NCBI GenBank assembly: GCA_003342895.1
Contig: PTFA01000366.1
Location: 558,001 to 622,000, forward strand
DNA length: 64,000 bases
Direction of reading: 5' to 3'
Source of the DNA: Casuarius casuarius
Lineage: Eukaryota > Chordata > Aves > Casuariiformes > Casuariidae
Shown: piece after piece, positions 35,187-46,300 of the stretch
Position numbering within the stretch: the stretch's first letter is position 1
Layout of the letters: every line of letters begins with the position of its first letter
Made by a program: the position numbers and the translations under genes
Notes under the pieces: model-generated
Databases searched by the model: none
Seen by the model: the letters and a program-made list of their open reading frames with translations, nothing else
Told to the model about the DNA's origin: nothing

Positions 35187-35992
35187 AGAACTGATTCACA
35201 AAGGGGGCAAGGCAAGAAGAGGACTCCCCAAAATAGGATTGTTTTAAAAACAGCCAATTATAAATAAGTACAAACGTATGGAACCTGCAATCCAACAGCT
35301 TGCCCTATTTGAATGACTGTCATTATGCACCTGTATTCGCATGCATGTTTGTGATGTTTCTGCAGACACACGCAGTAGATCATCCCTTGCTGTTACGCAG
35401 ACATCAGCATTTACTTGCATCAGTAGCTGAAGCTCTTGGAGGAAGAGGTTTCACTGGCATCTGTTTGTGTGTGTGCATCTGTGAGTCTTGGATGGGGTGC
35501 AAGTCATCTATCTTGCCCTTGAGCATGTTTGCATGTCTTTGTTCAGGAGTAGCAGCACTGGAGAGTCCTGGAAGGAGCTGTCCCTGGCAGTCTGAAAGTT
35601 TGCTCATGTAGTAAGTAATCCACTCAACCTGTACACCTTGCAGGGGGTCTGCCTGAAGGTTTGCGGCTCCACTCACACAGCATTCGTTGCAGTATTCAGC
35701 CTTGGGCTGGAGGGTAGATCAGGTTGTCTGATGTCAAAGGAAGGAAAGTAAAGGGGCTTAGAACTAGGAACAAATTGTTTGTGGCTCTGTAAAGAGTTTA
35801 GAGAATGTTTCATATTCAATCAGAAATGGGGGTCGGGGAAAGAAAAAGCATCTCATTGGAGAGATCTTAAATTTCTTAGCATGAAAGGAAAATAACTGAG
35901 TTACTTCCAGAAAAGCAAACCAGTTCTCAGTGTGTGACTTTGGGAATGTCTCTGAAACCACAGTTCTGCTGAAGAGTAGCTCACCTCTTTCC

Positions 35993-36040
35993 TTTCAGAA
36001 AGCTGGTTTTCTTCAGAAAGCTGGTTTTCCTCAGAAGGCC
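35993..36040. repeat. Tandem repeat, 18-bp unit, about 2.5 copies
   Basis: The unit TTCAGAAAGCTGGTTTTC occurs twice in exact register and is followed by a partial degenerate third copy (CTCAGAAGGCC). It is a small minisatellite-like duplication, probably recent given the near identity of the copies. Confidence 0.85.
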
Positions 36041-36927
36041 TCTGACACCAAGATCCAACACTTGAAGAGAGGGCTTATGTGTGTGCAGAGCTTTATTGTA
36101 TTTCCATATACTAAAATCTCACTTGCATGTGCAGCTGGGATTTAGAGTTTGCAAACAAATTTTCAAGGCTTCTAAGCAGATAACATTTGTTCAAATGCAC
36201 CTCATACACATCCATCTGCCAGGAGATCACTAATAAATTTAACAACTTGATTATATTACAGAACTAAATCACATCTAAAGAATTTAAGCCACTTTCCTCT
36301 GACAGATTAATTAGAATGGAAATTTCTGTGCCCAGCTATTAGCAGGTTTTTGCACATATCAGAATCTCATTTCCTGCCCCCCAAAAGCAGATGATGTAAA
36401 GCCTAGAAATACCTGAAAAATACAGGTTTAGATATTTTTTGTTAAAGAAGCTAAAAATCTCCCAGTTTCATGCTTTGTTTGATGCCAAAAGATCAGGAAT
36501 ACCTGAACGGAAATGCTTTGTTCCCTGAAACAAGAAAGAAAGGGAGCTGTCCAGTTCATTCACTAACTGATTTGCCTTCCAAGAAGCCCTGTAATCTCAG
36601 GGAAAGTTGCAAGAGCGCAGCCAGCCTGAAACTGTTGAATATGCTAAACAGCAGCGATCATTGTAATCCCAGGAAGATGAGTAAATGAAAAGAGTCAGAA
36701 AAGGAAGAGAAAACCTCATGAGAAGAGAGAACTTTCATTTCACACTGATCAAAACTGCAAATGTAAAAGACCTGCAGTTCGTATGGCATGCAGTTTTTTC
36801 CTGATTGCTTCAGCTAGACTTGACATGAAAAAATCATTTGATATTTCTATCTGCTGGCTAAAAGCTAATAATGGCTGCAAATTATATAATGTAAGAGGTT
36901 AGTTATTAAAAGTAAAGAGGCTTTTAA

Positions 36928-37065
36928 TGGATCACAGAATTGGAAGATGGAAGAGACCAGCTAAGCTGTCTCAATAAGCCTCCTGACAGCATGTTTTCAG
37001 AGCTGTGCACAATCCGGTTTTGACAGATCAGACAGCAGGATTGTGTCTATTCTTTCAGTCGTGCT
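36928..37065 (-). mobile_element. CR1 LINE 3' fragment
   Basis: ATGGATCACAGAATTGGAAG and GGAAGAGACCAGCTAAG correspond to the CR1 3'-end reverse complement (ATCATAGAATTGTAGAGGTTGGAAAGGACC). The following AGCTGTGCACAATCCGGTTTTGA matches AGGTTGCACAGGATTGTGTCCAGGCGGGTTTTGA loosely. It is minus-strand, short, 5'-truncated and diverged. Confidence 0.6.
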
Positions 37066-37069
37066 AGAA

Positions 37070-37955
37070 TACACGGAGGTAACACCAACAACTGCATAGA
37101 TGCTATGACAACACACCAAGCACGCAGATAGGTTGGAAGGAAACCGGTATACAGGCTGGTATATGTTCTAGAATGACCCAGTCTACCATATGTATCCCTG
37201 AAACTGAAGATTCCCTCATTTTTAACTTTTTAGTATTTCCTTTTCTGGTCTTTCTGGTGTGGTGCACCCTCCCCACTTTACATCCCTTTCTGCTATAGCC
37301 CTGCTTTTTGCTTCTTCTGTACTGCATTTGATTCCTGCTTGACCTGGATTGTAGCATCAATTGTAGCTACAATTTTTTTTAGCTAGGAGAATGCTATTTG
37401 GAAGGGATCCTTGTCCTCATCTCATGCCAACTCTTTATACATACTAATACTTTGAACTTCGGGGAGTTGGAAGAGGAGGGAGAAAAGGGGAGTGTTTTTG
37501 TTAATTTAATTAGAGGTGCTCATTGTAACCGGGACCAGAGCAGTGCTGGTCTGCATTACTGCCACACGGATTTCATTTGAAATTAAACACAGAATCAGAG
37601 CTTCTCATGTCATTTCCAAATGAAAAACAGGTGCTTCCAAACCAGAAGTGCCATGCAGACAGCTTGTCATATTTTATCTGAAAAGGTTAAAAAAACTACA
37701 AGCCTCACAAGAAAATTAACTTGCTTACCAGACTTTAAAACAAATAAAGAAACAGCAACTCTGCTTTTTATTCTTTGTAAATCGTCATCTGAGGGGAGCC
37801 TCCCTCTGCTGAAGAGACTGACTTACATTTTTCTCAGAATCCTGGATGTCAACTCTCCGCAGCACCTTTATCAAAAAGCTGATTTCAAGAAAAAAGTGGT
37901 TATAAAGCCCTGAAGAACTAATGGTTTTGCAAGATTAGATTCACGTTATATTGGA
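37070..37955. other. Non-coding sequence
   Basis: No gene is recognised. Frames up to 97 codons (37620-37913) are AT-rich and Lys-rich without motifs. TTTTTTTT lies at 37373-37380. Confidence 0.75.
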
Positions 37956-37982
37956 CACCTCGGTGTACCGAACACCTAGGTG
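37956..37982. other. Imperfect 11-bp hairpin
   Basis: CACCTCGGTGT and ACACCTAGGTG pair at 10 of 11 positions around ACCGA. The arms contain CACCT and AGGTG, the half-sites of ZEB/SNAI-type E-box factors, in inverted orientation. It has two CpGs. Confidence 0.6.
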
Positions 37983-38011
37983 AGTGAGAGCAGAGCGATA
38001 AAAATGCTTGC

Positions 38012-38073
38012 CTGCAGCAGGAGGACCCCAGCGCAGGACAAAGAACGCCTGGACTCCATCTGCTATGGTCTTC
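38012..38073 (-). other. Exon-like segment with GC donor (unproven)
   Basis: On the minus strand, TCCCTTTCTCTTCCCTTGCAG (38074-38094) is the strongest acceptor-like tract in the window. The following 62 nt is open in one frame and GC-rich (peptide core TIADGVQAFFVLRWG). It ends in GCTGCAG before gcaagc, which would be a rare GC-AG donor. The surrounding 73-codon frame runs 38162-37941. No family is recognised. Confidence 0.15.
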
Positions 38074-39263
38074 CTGCAAGGGAAGAGAAAGGGACTTACA
38101 GCTCTGACTTTGTTTGTAAATGATGTGAAAGGGTGATTTGCTTTTACATCAATTGATCTCAATCCTCTCTAACCATGTCCAGCAAATGGTTAAATAGCTA
38201 CAGCCCTTGCATGAAACCGGGACCATGAGTAAAAAGCAAGGAAACTAAGTTCTGATAGAGAAATGATGTTCTTATAAGTAAACAGTTGTCTCCATAATAA
38301 GCCCAAATTAACACACCACAAACTTAGTGCTTCCTCAATATTAATTTAAGTTATATTTGGAGAGGCAGATATCCTTCTGAACAGCAAAAAGTACTGATTA
38401 ATCAAGACTACATAATTAAAGCAGTAAGATTAAATAACAAAGCAAAACAGAATTTAAGTGGCTTTAATTAGACCTTTTTTTGTGATCATGTTACTTGGAA
38501 GATCAGACTTCCATGACATTCTATACAGTGCTGATGTTTCAGTGTCCCAGATGACACAGTTTGTCTGATACATTAGAAAGGGTAATCTGCGACCTTCATA
38601 ATTCATCTAGAAAACCTAGCAGCAACAAAAAGTTCACCTAAAGCCACACATTAATCATTGAACATGCAACAGAAGAACAGGAGCAACTGCTGAATAAAAG
38701 CCTCAACTGAGTACTTCCAAACCTATAGGTTACTGACTACACTGTCCTGTGAATGCCAGTATTTCACATGGGGGATCCTTCTGGTTTTGTCATTTGAAAT
38801 CAGCATTAAAAAAGATAGGAAAATTAAACTGTGTATCTTCTTCCTCTGCGTTTTGGATTATAATTTCCCTGATGGTACATTTATATAGAACTAAACACTT
38901 CAAAGGAAGTGGAAGGTAAGCAGATTAGCAAGACAACATGACCTTAAGCAGTGAATAGGTTATCCTCATTTTTCATTAATGTTCTTTTATTCCCATTGTT
39001 CTTTTTCACTTTCATGTTTTGTAGTAATATGAGAAGTTTTCTTCACAAAGTAGAACACTATGAATTAGGTACTTTGTATATTCTAGATCTTTCTTTGTCA
39101 TATCACAACAAATCAAAGGGTGGGTGGCATTTGGGGTCCTGTATCTGTTAGGAATAGTGTTTCCTATAACCCACCAGCACTAACCTTTCTAAACAGGGGC
39201 TCTCTCTTAATGTTTACACTGGAAATAGCTATTCTGTAAACTGTAACAAATTCAGCAACTAGA

Positions 39264-39291
39264 ATGCACATTCTAGTATGCACATTCTAGT
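39264..39291. repeat. Perfect 14-bp tandem duplication
   Basis: ATGCACATTCTAGT occurs twice head to tail without mismatch. The unit overlaps a small palindrome (AGAATGCACATTCT). Confidence 0.9.
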
Positions 39292-40361
39292 AGGGCATAT
39301 ATATTGTTTTTACGCTAATTCAAAAATTTCCTGGTGGAAATGTAGTCAATGCTTAGAAATGCGAAAACAAAACCTTCTAAAAAAATTCCTTCCTTAAAAA
39401 GTGGGAAAAATACTGCTTTTCTCCTCTCCCTTGAAAAATAATTGGAGGACTATGGACAAAGTTATACAAGTACTGAATGCTACTATCCATATCTCTATCA
39501 GCTTTATTAAAAAGTACATGAATGGTCAGCTAAAATGGCTAAGGAACATTTACAACCAAATAATGGCTTAAAGAGCCATTTCAAATTAAGACAAAAATAT
39601 CCCCTTGAAAGGAGCAAATTATGGTGTTCAGAACAGAGCAGAAGAGATGCCTCACTGTGCAGAGAGAACTACTAAGAATACACTCCCATGTCATTCCATG
39701 ATATCTGCATTTATCCTTGACACTTCAGAATAACACTGGTTCACACTGAAAGTTGCCATATAACTTTGTAGAAATATTTTGTTGTATGGGGAGCTGGAAG
39801 ACAAGGCTTGGAAGACAAATGCCCATTTTTCTGAGAAAGCACAAAACATATTTAGACAAAAGTCAATACTGCTCCCAATTTAAAGCAATATTTTAGTGTA
39901 AAGGAGCAAAAGTGTTATACAAATGTCATGTCATTTTATCTAAAATATTTGCCTTTGCCTACAGTAAATCTGGTAGGTTTCAGTCCAGATAATTTTTTCC
40001 ACGCTGAAGGGAAGGAAGTGCTCTTTATAATTAATAATATTTGCTACTTCAGCACTATAAAGGGTACTATAACCATTTGCACTGTACTTTTAATATACTT
40101 TTAAAGGAGAAAGATATGCATATGTGTGTTTTCCCTTTAGTCCTAAAAACTTTTACTGTAGAATGTTTTTCAGCACCAAAAAGAGATATAAACATTATGA
40201 TCTGCTCTAGAGTTTTCTAGCATTAATTTTTTTCTGTAACGACACAGCCTTCTATTCAGTGATAGGGTAAAATGACAGGAAGGGACAGGAAAGTGCAGAA
40301 GTGTTGGGACTAGACCCCTCTCTCAAAGAAGTGGAGACCTACCAAATTTGTCCCTATACTG

Positions 40362-40393
40362 TTCCTCCTTTTTCCTCCCTTCTTCTTTCTCCT
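40362..40393. repeat. Pure pyrimidine tract, 32 bases
   Basis: Only C and T occur from 40362 to 40393; after one G the T-rich run continues to 40402. It has triplex (H-DNA) potential but weak mirror symmetry. Confidence 0.8.
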
Positions 40394-41607
40394 GTCTTTT
40401 TTGAATAGCCCCAGACTCCTTCCTTCCAAATAAGATTAGACTCAATTCTTTCTAAAAATTTTGCCTTTGTTTACAGACAAACAGCTAATTTATTAGCGGA
40501 CATGTTGCACAACTCCCTATATTCATCTGTGAACCTCCCCCAGACACATCTATGAAGAGAAGCACAAAGAAGAGCTGAATTTCTGCAAAGACCAAATATA
40601 TAACGAAGAAATTATTTTTATAACATGACCTCAGGCTGGCTTCTGGATGAGTTAGCAGAAAACAGATTATGAGGTAAAGGGAAAGCCTTTTAAGTCTGCC
40701 TTAGTACTGCCAACAGGTTGAATAAATTATGTACCTTCAGAAAAAGCATGCAATTTCTCCCTCAATCTAGACCCCAAGTGCATTATTGCTTAACCCACAG
40801 GGCACTTTATGAGCTACACTTGAAAGAATTTTACTTCAATGGCTGGTTGCGTTGCTTAAACAATCTTGGCTGTTTGTTGTGGTGGGTGGTGCAGACACAC
40901 TTCTAGGAGAGACCAGACATGCCTGTTTCTTGTAAGAACTGTGGGTCATTTGGACTTAGAAGTTTTTGCTGGTTTCTGTGCATCTCCATGAGGGTCTGAC
41001 CAATGCTACTTAACAGCATCAGCAGGAAAAGACTTACTGACTTTGACAATAAGCATGAAATCATATTAGCTGCCTGTGTTTCACTTTCGCTAGCACAGTA
41101 CTGTCTTAGGTCTTTTTCTACAACTGACACAAGTTATTTTTCTTTATACATTGAGGGTCAAGCACCAGTCTATAACCACATTACCGCAGGTACCAATATA
41201 CAATCATTCTTCATGTCATAGGGTAAATGCCTGCCTTTTACAAGCGCTCTCATGACGTGAAATTCTGCAGCAAAGCCAAACAACAGTGTTTGTCTGGATT
41301 TTAATGGGGCCAGCTCTACCAGAGAAGAGCCAGAGCTATCACCTACTTAGATAATATTACATTTCAAGTGTACCATAATATGTCATGTAATAACATAGCA
41401 CATATTAGGCCCAAAGCCATACACATATGAGGCCAGCTATTTGGCTAGGGTAAGCCACAGTAGCAGCACTGACTTTAGAACAGCATTTTGCTTTCCTCAC
41501 CTGATGAGCCCATCTGAACAGGCATGGTTTTAAACACAGGCAAAGCAAGCTTCAGATTAAGACCACTAGAAAATTCGAAGAGGCAATGGCTCTGTTGATT
41601 GTTCTGC

Positions 41608-41615
41608 TGACGTCA
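41608..41615. promoter_or_regulatory. Full CRE site TGACGTCA
   Basis: An exact palindromic cAMP-response element, the CREB/ATF site, with its CpG intact. It stands alone with no CpG island or visible core promoter, so function is uncertain. Variants TGACGTAA occur at 42108-42115 and near 49743. Confidence 0.35.
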
Positions 41616-41919
41616 GAGACCTGAAGTGTCAAGCCAAGGGATGGTTTACCCTTTCTGGCATCTATCATTGCCCCTAAAAACTGAAAAATTGGTAAGCCTG
41701 ACCCTCCAGACATCTTCCCTGCTTCCTGTTTATGTCCTGACTTTTCTCATCCCTCTGCTTTCTCCCTGAGGCAAAAAGTGTCCTGCTTCTCATCTTTGGG
41801 TAGCAAAGCTTTTGTTCCCATGTCTTCAGCTGGCTCTGATTAAGAATGACTCCATCAGGTGAGAGGATAGGATTTCTCACTGGTACAATGTCTCAGATTA
41901 ATCTTGCTGAGATTATACT

Positions 41920-41973
41920 CCTGTTCCTACTAAATCAATAGGAGCTTTATCAGTTTCAGTAGGACCATTATTC
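41920..41973. mobile_element. Ancient palindromic repeat copy
   Basis: CTAAATCAATAGGAGCTTTA followed by TCAGTTTCAGTAGGACCATTATTCAG parallels the old reptile/bird repeat reading TGAAATCAATGGGAGTTTTGCCATTGACTTCAGTGGGACCAGGATT. Inverted arms TCCTACT (41925-41931) and AGTAGGA (41958-41964) are exact, as expected of a MITE-like palindrome. I do not recall the family name. Confidence 0.5.
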
Positions 41974-42077
41974 AGTAACATGTGTCTGCCACCAATATGT
42001 AAAACTTAACTGAAAGTTAATTTTCAGTAAGCAGAAAAAATCGATGTTTCCCTCCATTGTGGGAAGAAAAGCACATT

Positions 42078-42090
42078 AAAAAAAAAAAAA
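42078..42090. repeat. Poly(A), 13 bases
   Basis: An uninterrupted mononucleotide run with no element recognised beside it. Confidence 0.9.
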
Positions 42091-42631
42091 TCCATACTAT
42101 CTGAAATGACGTAAGATCTCATTATTTGGAAGACAAGGACAGCAGTGTTTTCTGATATTTTCAAGCATTTGTGCTCAAAGAGGATCTTTGTCTGAGTGGT
42201 AGGGAAGAGTTCTGTACAAAAATCACTGAATTCTGTTAGCCAGAGTGCACTCAAAAAATTCCCATATTGTCCAGTGAAGTCCTCCGCAACAGCCAGTAAA
42301 CTGTTAAGTTAGAAGCCCTGGAGGACTCCAGAAGGATCAGTTTGAAGCTTTATGAGGCTAATTCCCCAAAAGTATTAAAACATTTACATGGGGCAATATT
42401 CATAATTCTAATAGTAAATATTTAAAAATTAAATACAAAAATCGGAGGACTTTGGAAATGCCATCTTAAGGAAATAAGCCATCCATGAACTAGAGTGATC
42501 AGGAAAAATTTATTCCAGAGGAAAATAATTCCATTAGCAGTTTTCTCTGTGATATTAATCTGATATTGACCAGTGTAGAAAATGGTTTACTGCAGTGTAC
42601 GAACCACAGGACAATTGTTATTATTCTACAC

Positions 42632-42672
42632 TGGAATCAATGGAAGATTTGCCATTAGCCTCAAGGGACCAG
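42632..42672. mobile_element. Second copy of ancient palindromic repeat
   Basis: TGGAATCAATGGAAGATTTGCCATTAGCCTCAAGGGACCAG matches the same reptile/bird repeat core (TGAAGTCAATGGAAGTTTTGCCATTGACTTCAAGGGACCAG) with few differences. That makes it clearer than the copy 700 bases upstream. Only the centre of the element is visible. Confidence 0.6.
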
Positions 42673-42679
42673 AAACACT

Positions 42680-43321
42680 CTAAAGTTCATGGCCATATCA
42701 AAAAATGATAGCATCTTTGCTAAATCTGCATCCCCCAAAAGAGAAAGTAATTACATTATTTCTAGCAAAATATTATGTTTGCAGATAGGGAAAAATAGGT
42801 TTAAATCAACTCCTTTTACTAGAAAAGCATATGGCTATTTTATAGATTAAATTTAAATTCATACAAATTCAGATTAGTGACTTGTTACTAATTCCTCACT
42901 TCTGTCCGCAAGCCACACAGTAAGGAAACAACTTCAGCTAAATATAGTTTCTATTGAAATCTTGTATGAGGAAGAAATTTTTAACCAGTTTGGCTTCAGC
43001 CCTGTGAGTCAGTCTGTCAACATAGTGTCACACTTGAAGTTTTCAGGAAAAATCTCTTGCACAGGAATCAAAGAGTGGATTTAGAAGCCTTTAATTTTAG
43101 AATGGTGCCGATACAAATCACAAAGAGTCATCTTTTCTAGACTTCCCTTTCTCAGGACTGCTAACCTAGCACAAAGATACCAACATCTATTTAACGGCAT
43201 GGAAAACATGCCATATCTTTAAGGATTTTACGTTTGACAGGTGAAGATTCCCCTCCCCGGTAGAGAGCATGCCAGCATCCGTGTGCTGTCTCTCTGATAC
43301 TGCTCTTTCTGCTGGCTCCAG
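42680..43321. other. Non-coding sequence
   Basis: No gene is recognised. AT-rich to 43000, then of mixed composition, with pyrimidine-rich sequence leading into the exon-like segment at 43322. Confidence 0.75.
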
Positions 43322-43365
43322 CCGCCCTCACTGCTGGCACTGTCTGTTGACATCGGTATCAGCAG
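43322..43365 (+). other. Micro-exon-like segment (unproven)
   Basis: A 44-nt segment follows CTGCTCTTTCTGCTGGCTCCAG and ends in CAGCAG before gtaggt, a good donor. Two frames are open. It is short, and no peptide family is recognised. A cassette exon, a non-coding exon or chance are all possible. Confidence 0.13.
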
Positions 43366-43369
43366 GTAG

Positions 43370-46300
43370 GTTTAACACCACACAAGAGCAAAGTTAAAAC
43401 AGTTGTGTCCTTCAAAATTCAGTAAGGTGTGTTCTAAACTCTCATTTATGTCCTTGAAATAGATGCATCCTTATCCTGCTTCATCTTTTGACAGGATAAA
43501 AAGCTTTTCAGGAACACTAACACAGGAGAGACGACAGCAGGGCGTTCAGGGATCCAGCAATACCCTGCAGCGTAATTGCTGTGCCTACTAGCAGACAGGG
43601 TCCTGCAGGTTAGAGCTGTAACTCACAACTTGGCAGCAGCACAGGATCATTCCAACCACCATCTTCTAATGAAAAATTTTCAAGAGTTTCAAGGTCACTT
43701 GTAGCTGGAGGCTGCAACAGGGCATATGCAAGGCATTAATACATTTGATAAAGAGTTTGAAGGGCCAGTTATTCCAGCCATTCACTGATAGCACCCACAT
43801 TGCACAGTATGTAGCCTCCCTCTCCACTGTTTTCTCTGAAGACAGGATGGCATTGATCCATCTGCTTTATGAAGAGAAAAAATTCAGAACCGAACGTACT
43901 CGCTGGAGGGGGGGACAGACCAGCCCTGTACCACACTGTTTCATAGTTGCTTAAAGAATACCAGATTACTACAGAATTCCACTGAAAAACTGTATCCATT
44001 TATAGATCCCACCCCAGTGATATTTAAAGAACAGTTCATTACAGAGGAAAAAGATTACCCTGAATCCAGTCCTACTACCCATTCAGCTCCTTCAGGTGTA
44101 ACTCCATCCCAGTTCCCAAACAGGGAACAATGGGGGAACAAAAGACAGGACAGTCTTTCAGTTAGCAGCCAACAATTTGAAGCTGCAGGAAAATAAGAAA
44201 CAGTGTTTAGCTCTTCTAGTGAAACCTTCAGTTTAAGGTGTCTTAATGGGGAAAAAACATCTCTTCTTAATTTTAAACACGAGAATAAGAGAAGCTCTTC
44301 AGAAATTTAAAATTAAGAGTCTCCTTAAATGATTGGCTGAAGCATGATCGCATGGATTGGTAAACAGACTGAATCTCATTAGTTCAATATAAGTTACCTA
44401 GTCTCTACTTACTGTCGATTTATAAGCCCGCCTGCTTTCTTCTGACCTGGAATATCCCTTTGGCTCATTATGAGTTCCTCCTCCCACCATCACTGTACAT
44501 CTAAGCAACAGAGGAAAGCTAAGCAGACAAGGGAACAGTGGAATAACGCTTTCACCACTTTCTGCTCCATCACTCCCCCATAGAGATAGAATAAACTCTG
44601 CAATGTTTCATATACATGATTTAAGCTAGGTGAATTTGCCTCTCATGTTCAGAAAGGGGGACAGAAAGCTAAGAGCAGGAGGGAAGACCACAAAAGCTCA
44701 GGAAACAAAATCCACAAATAATTTGCTGTGAGGGAAGTAACCCACATGGGGCTCCATTATACATTTAGTTACTGATATGAACAGAAAAACAACAGGATAG
44801 AAGAAATGCAGCTGGCAAGCATTGTAGCAGCAGAATAGATTCCAGATAGTAAGCCTTAATAAAACCAAACAGGACAATTCTCTTAACTTCAGCTCACAAG
44901 CTTCTCTTATACATTACTTTGAGATTATTTTTCATAGTGTTCTTTAGATAGCTTTTTCTCACTAATTTTCAGCATGAGTGTCAAGCACCACTGCATGATA
45001 TTTGACTCCCATCCAGCAGAAAACTTAAGCACATTTTTGACATGATTCAAATAACCAGAATGACTTTTGCTCAGTTAGATCCATGCTTGAGTCTATGCTT
45101 TCAACAGCACATGTGGTTCTAGACCATAAAATCCTAAGAAAATTCTTTACTCCTTCTTCTCTGAGCTATATTTTCACTAGTAAGAGACCAGGATTTCACA
45201 CCACTGCCCAAGATACAAAGCGCTGGTGATTCATGACAAAAAGGTTGCATATCATCCATACTGTAAGAGGTGGGAAGGTCTTCATGACTCCAAGCTAAAC
45301 TGATGACAGATTTGTGGGTTGCAAGTGTCATGCACCGTTTCCTCCATCTCGGCCTGTTTGCACATATGTTTATCAGTACTTTTTATGCTTTAAGGAAAGA
45401 GGACCACAAAGTAAAAATCACTTATCTAGAAAATTATATTCTGGTTGTCATCCCACCAGACCTGGGTCATCACAAGGAACTTTGTGAGGTGTTCATATAT
45501 GGAGAGGCAAGATGGAGAAGGAGGGACTGGGACTCATACAAATCAGTGCTACCAGCAGTCTCTGGGTGCCTAGGACATGCAAAAGTGTTAGGGGCCCTGT
45601 CATGCATATCCCTCCCAGTAACAGAGGGTAACATTAAAGCATGATATCAATGGTTAGCAAAACATGCTGCACTGTCTCTACTGCATTCTGACTTTCACTC
45701 TCCTCTATTCAGACTTTTCTCTTCAGGTCAGCTACAGTTTCTCCTCCTGCCAAGTCAGTCTTTCCCTTGAATCTCTCCCTGTTCCTTGTCATCTTGCAAA
45801 GCCCAATTTCTGGCCCTAGTATTTTCATGCCAAAATTCTGAATGTGCATTTTCCGTCTCTCCTACTATCATTTTCCAACAGTCTCTCTCACTCTGGGCAT
45901 CTGGTCCTGAATATTGTCTACACATATACACAAGTCTAGCTACTCTAGCTTTGGTATTCAAAGCATCTTACCTTACTTAGTAACCTGGTCTGAATAGCAG
46001 GATCAGTGGGAGCCAGGAGAAACTCCCTGAACACCTCTCCCACAGCTGTAGTTGCAGTGAAAGATCGGGTCAGGCTGCTGAGGACAGAATTACTAAGTCT
46101 GGCCAACGGGATAGGATTAGAGCCTGGACAAACCCAGCAGATGTTCAGCAAAAAAGTGTAACTTATCATTAACATTTCCATTCTATCAAAATTAACTTCT
46201 TTCTCCAAGTCATATTATAGTTATTCAAAAGAAAAAGGCATCAGCTGGATTTCTGCTTTTTAACATGGACAAGACTTTGTATCTTCCCCTCTTATTGTGT

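Larger units (their letters stand above)
33453..36927. other. Non-coding sequence
   Basis: No gene is recognised. Overlapping frames at 33946-34362 (minus) and 33977-34297 (plus) share the same GC-richer block and have no motifs. The stretch also contains poly(A) with one G (35167-35186), a TG-rich patch at 35460-35480 and an 18-bp tandem repeat at 35993-36040. Confidence 0.75.
38100..41600. other. Non-coding AT-rich sequence
   Basis: No gene is recognised. It contains a perfect 14-bp tandem duplication (39264-39291) and a 32-base pure pyrimidine tract (40362-40393). The remainder is unique AT-rich DNA with short frames only. Confidence 0.75.
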
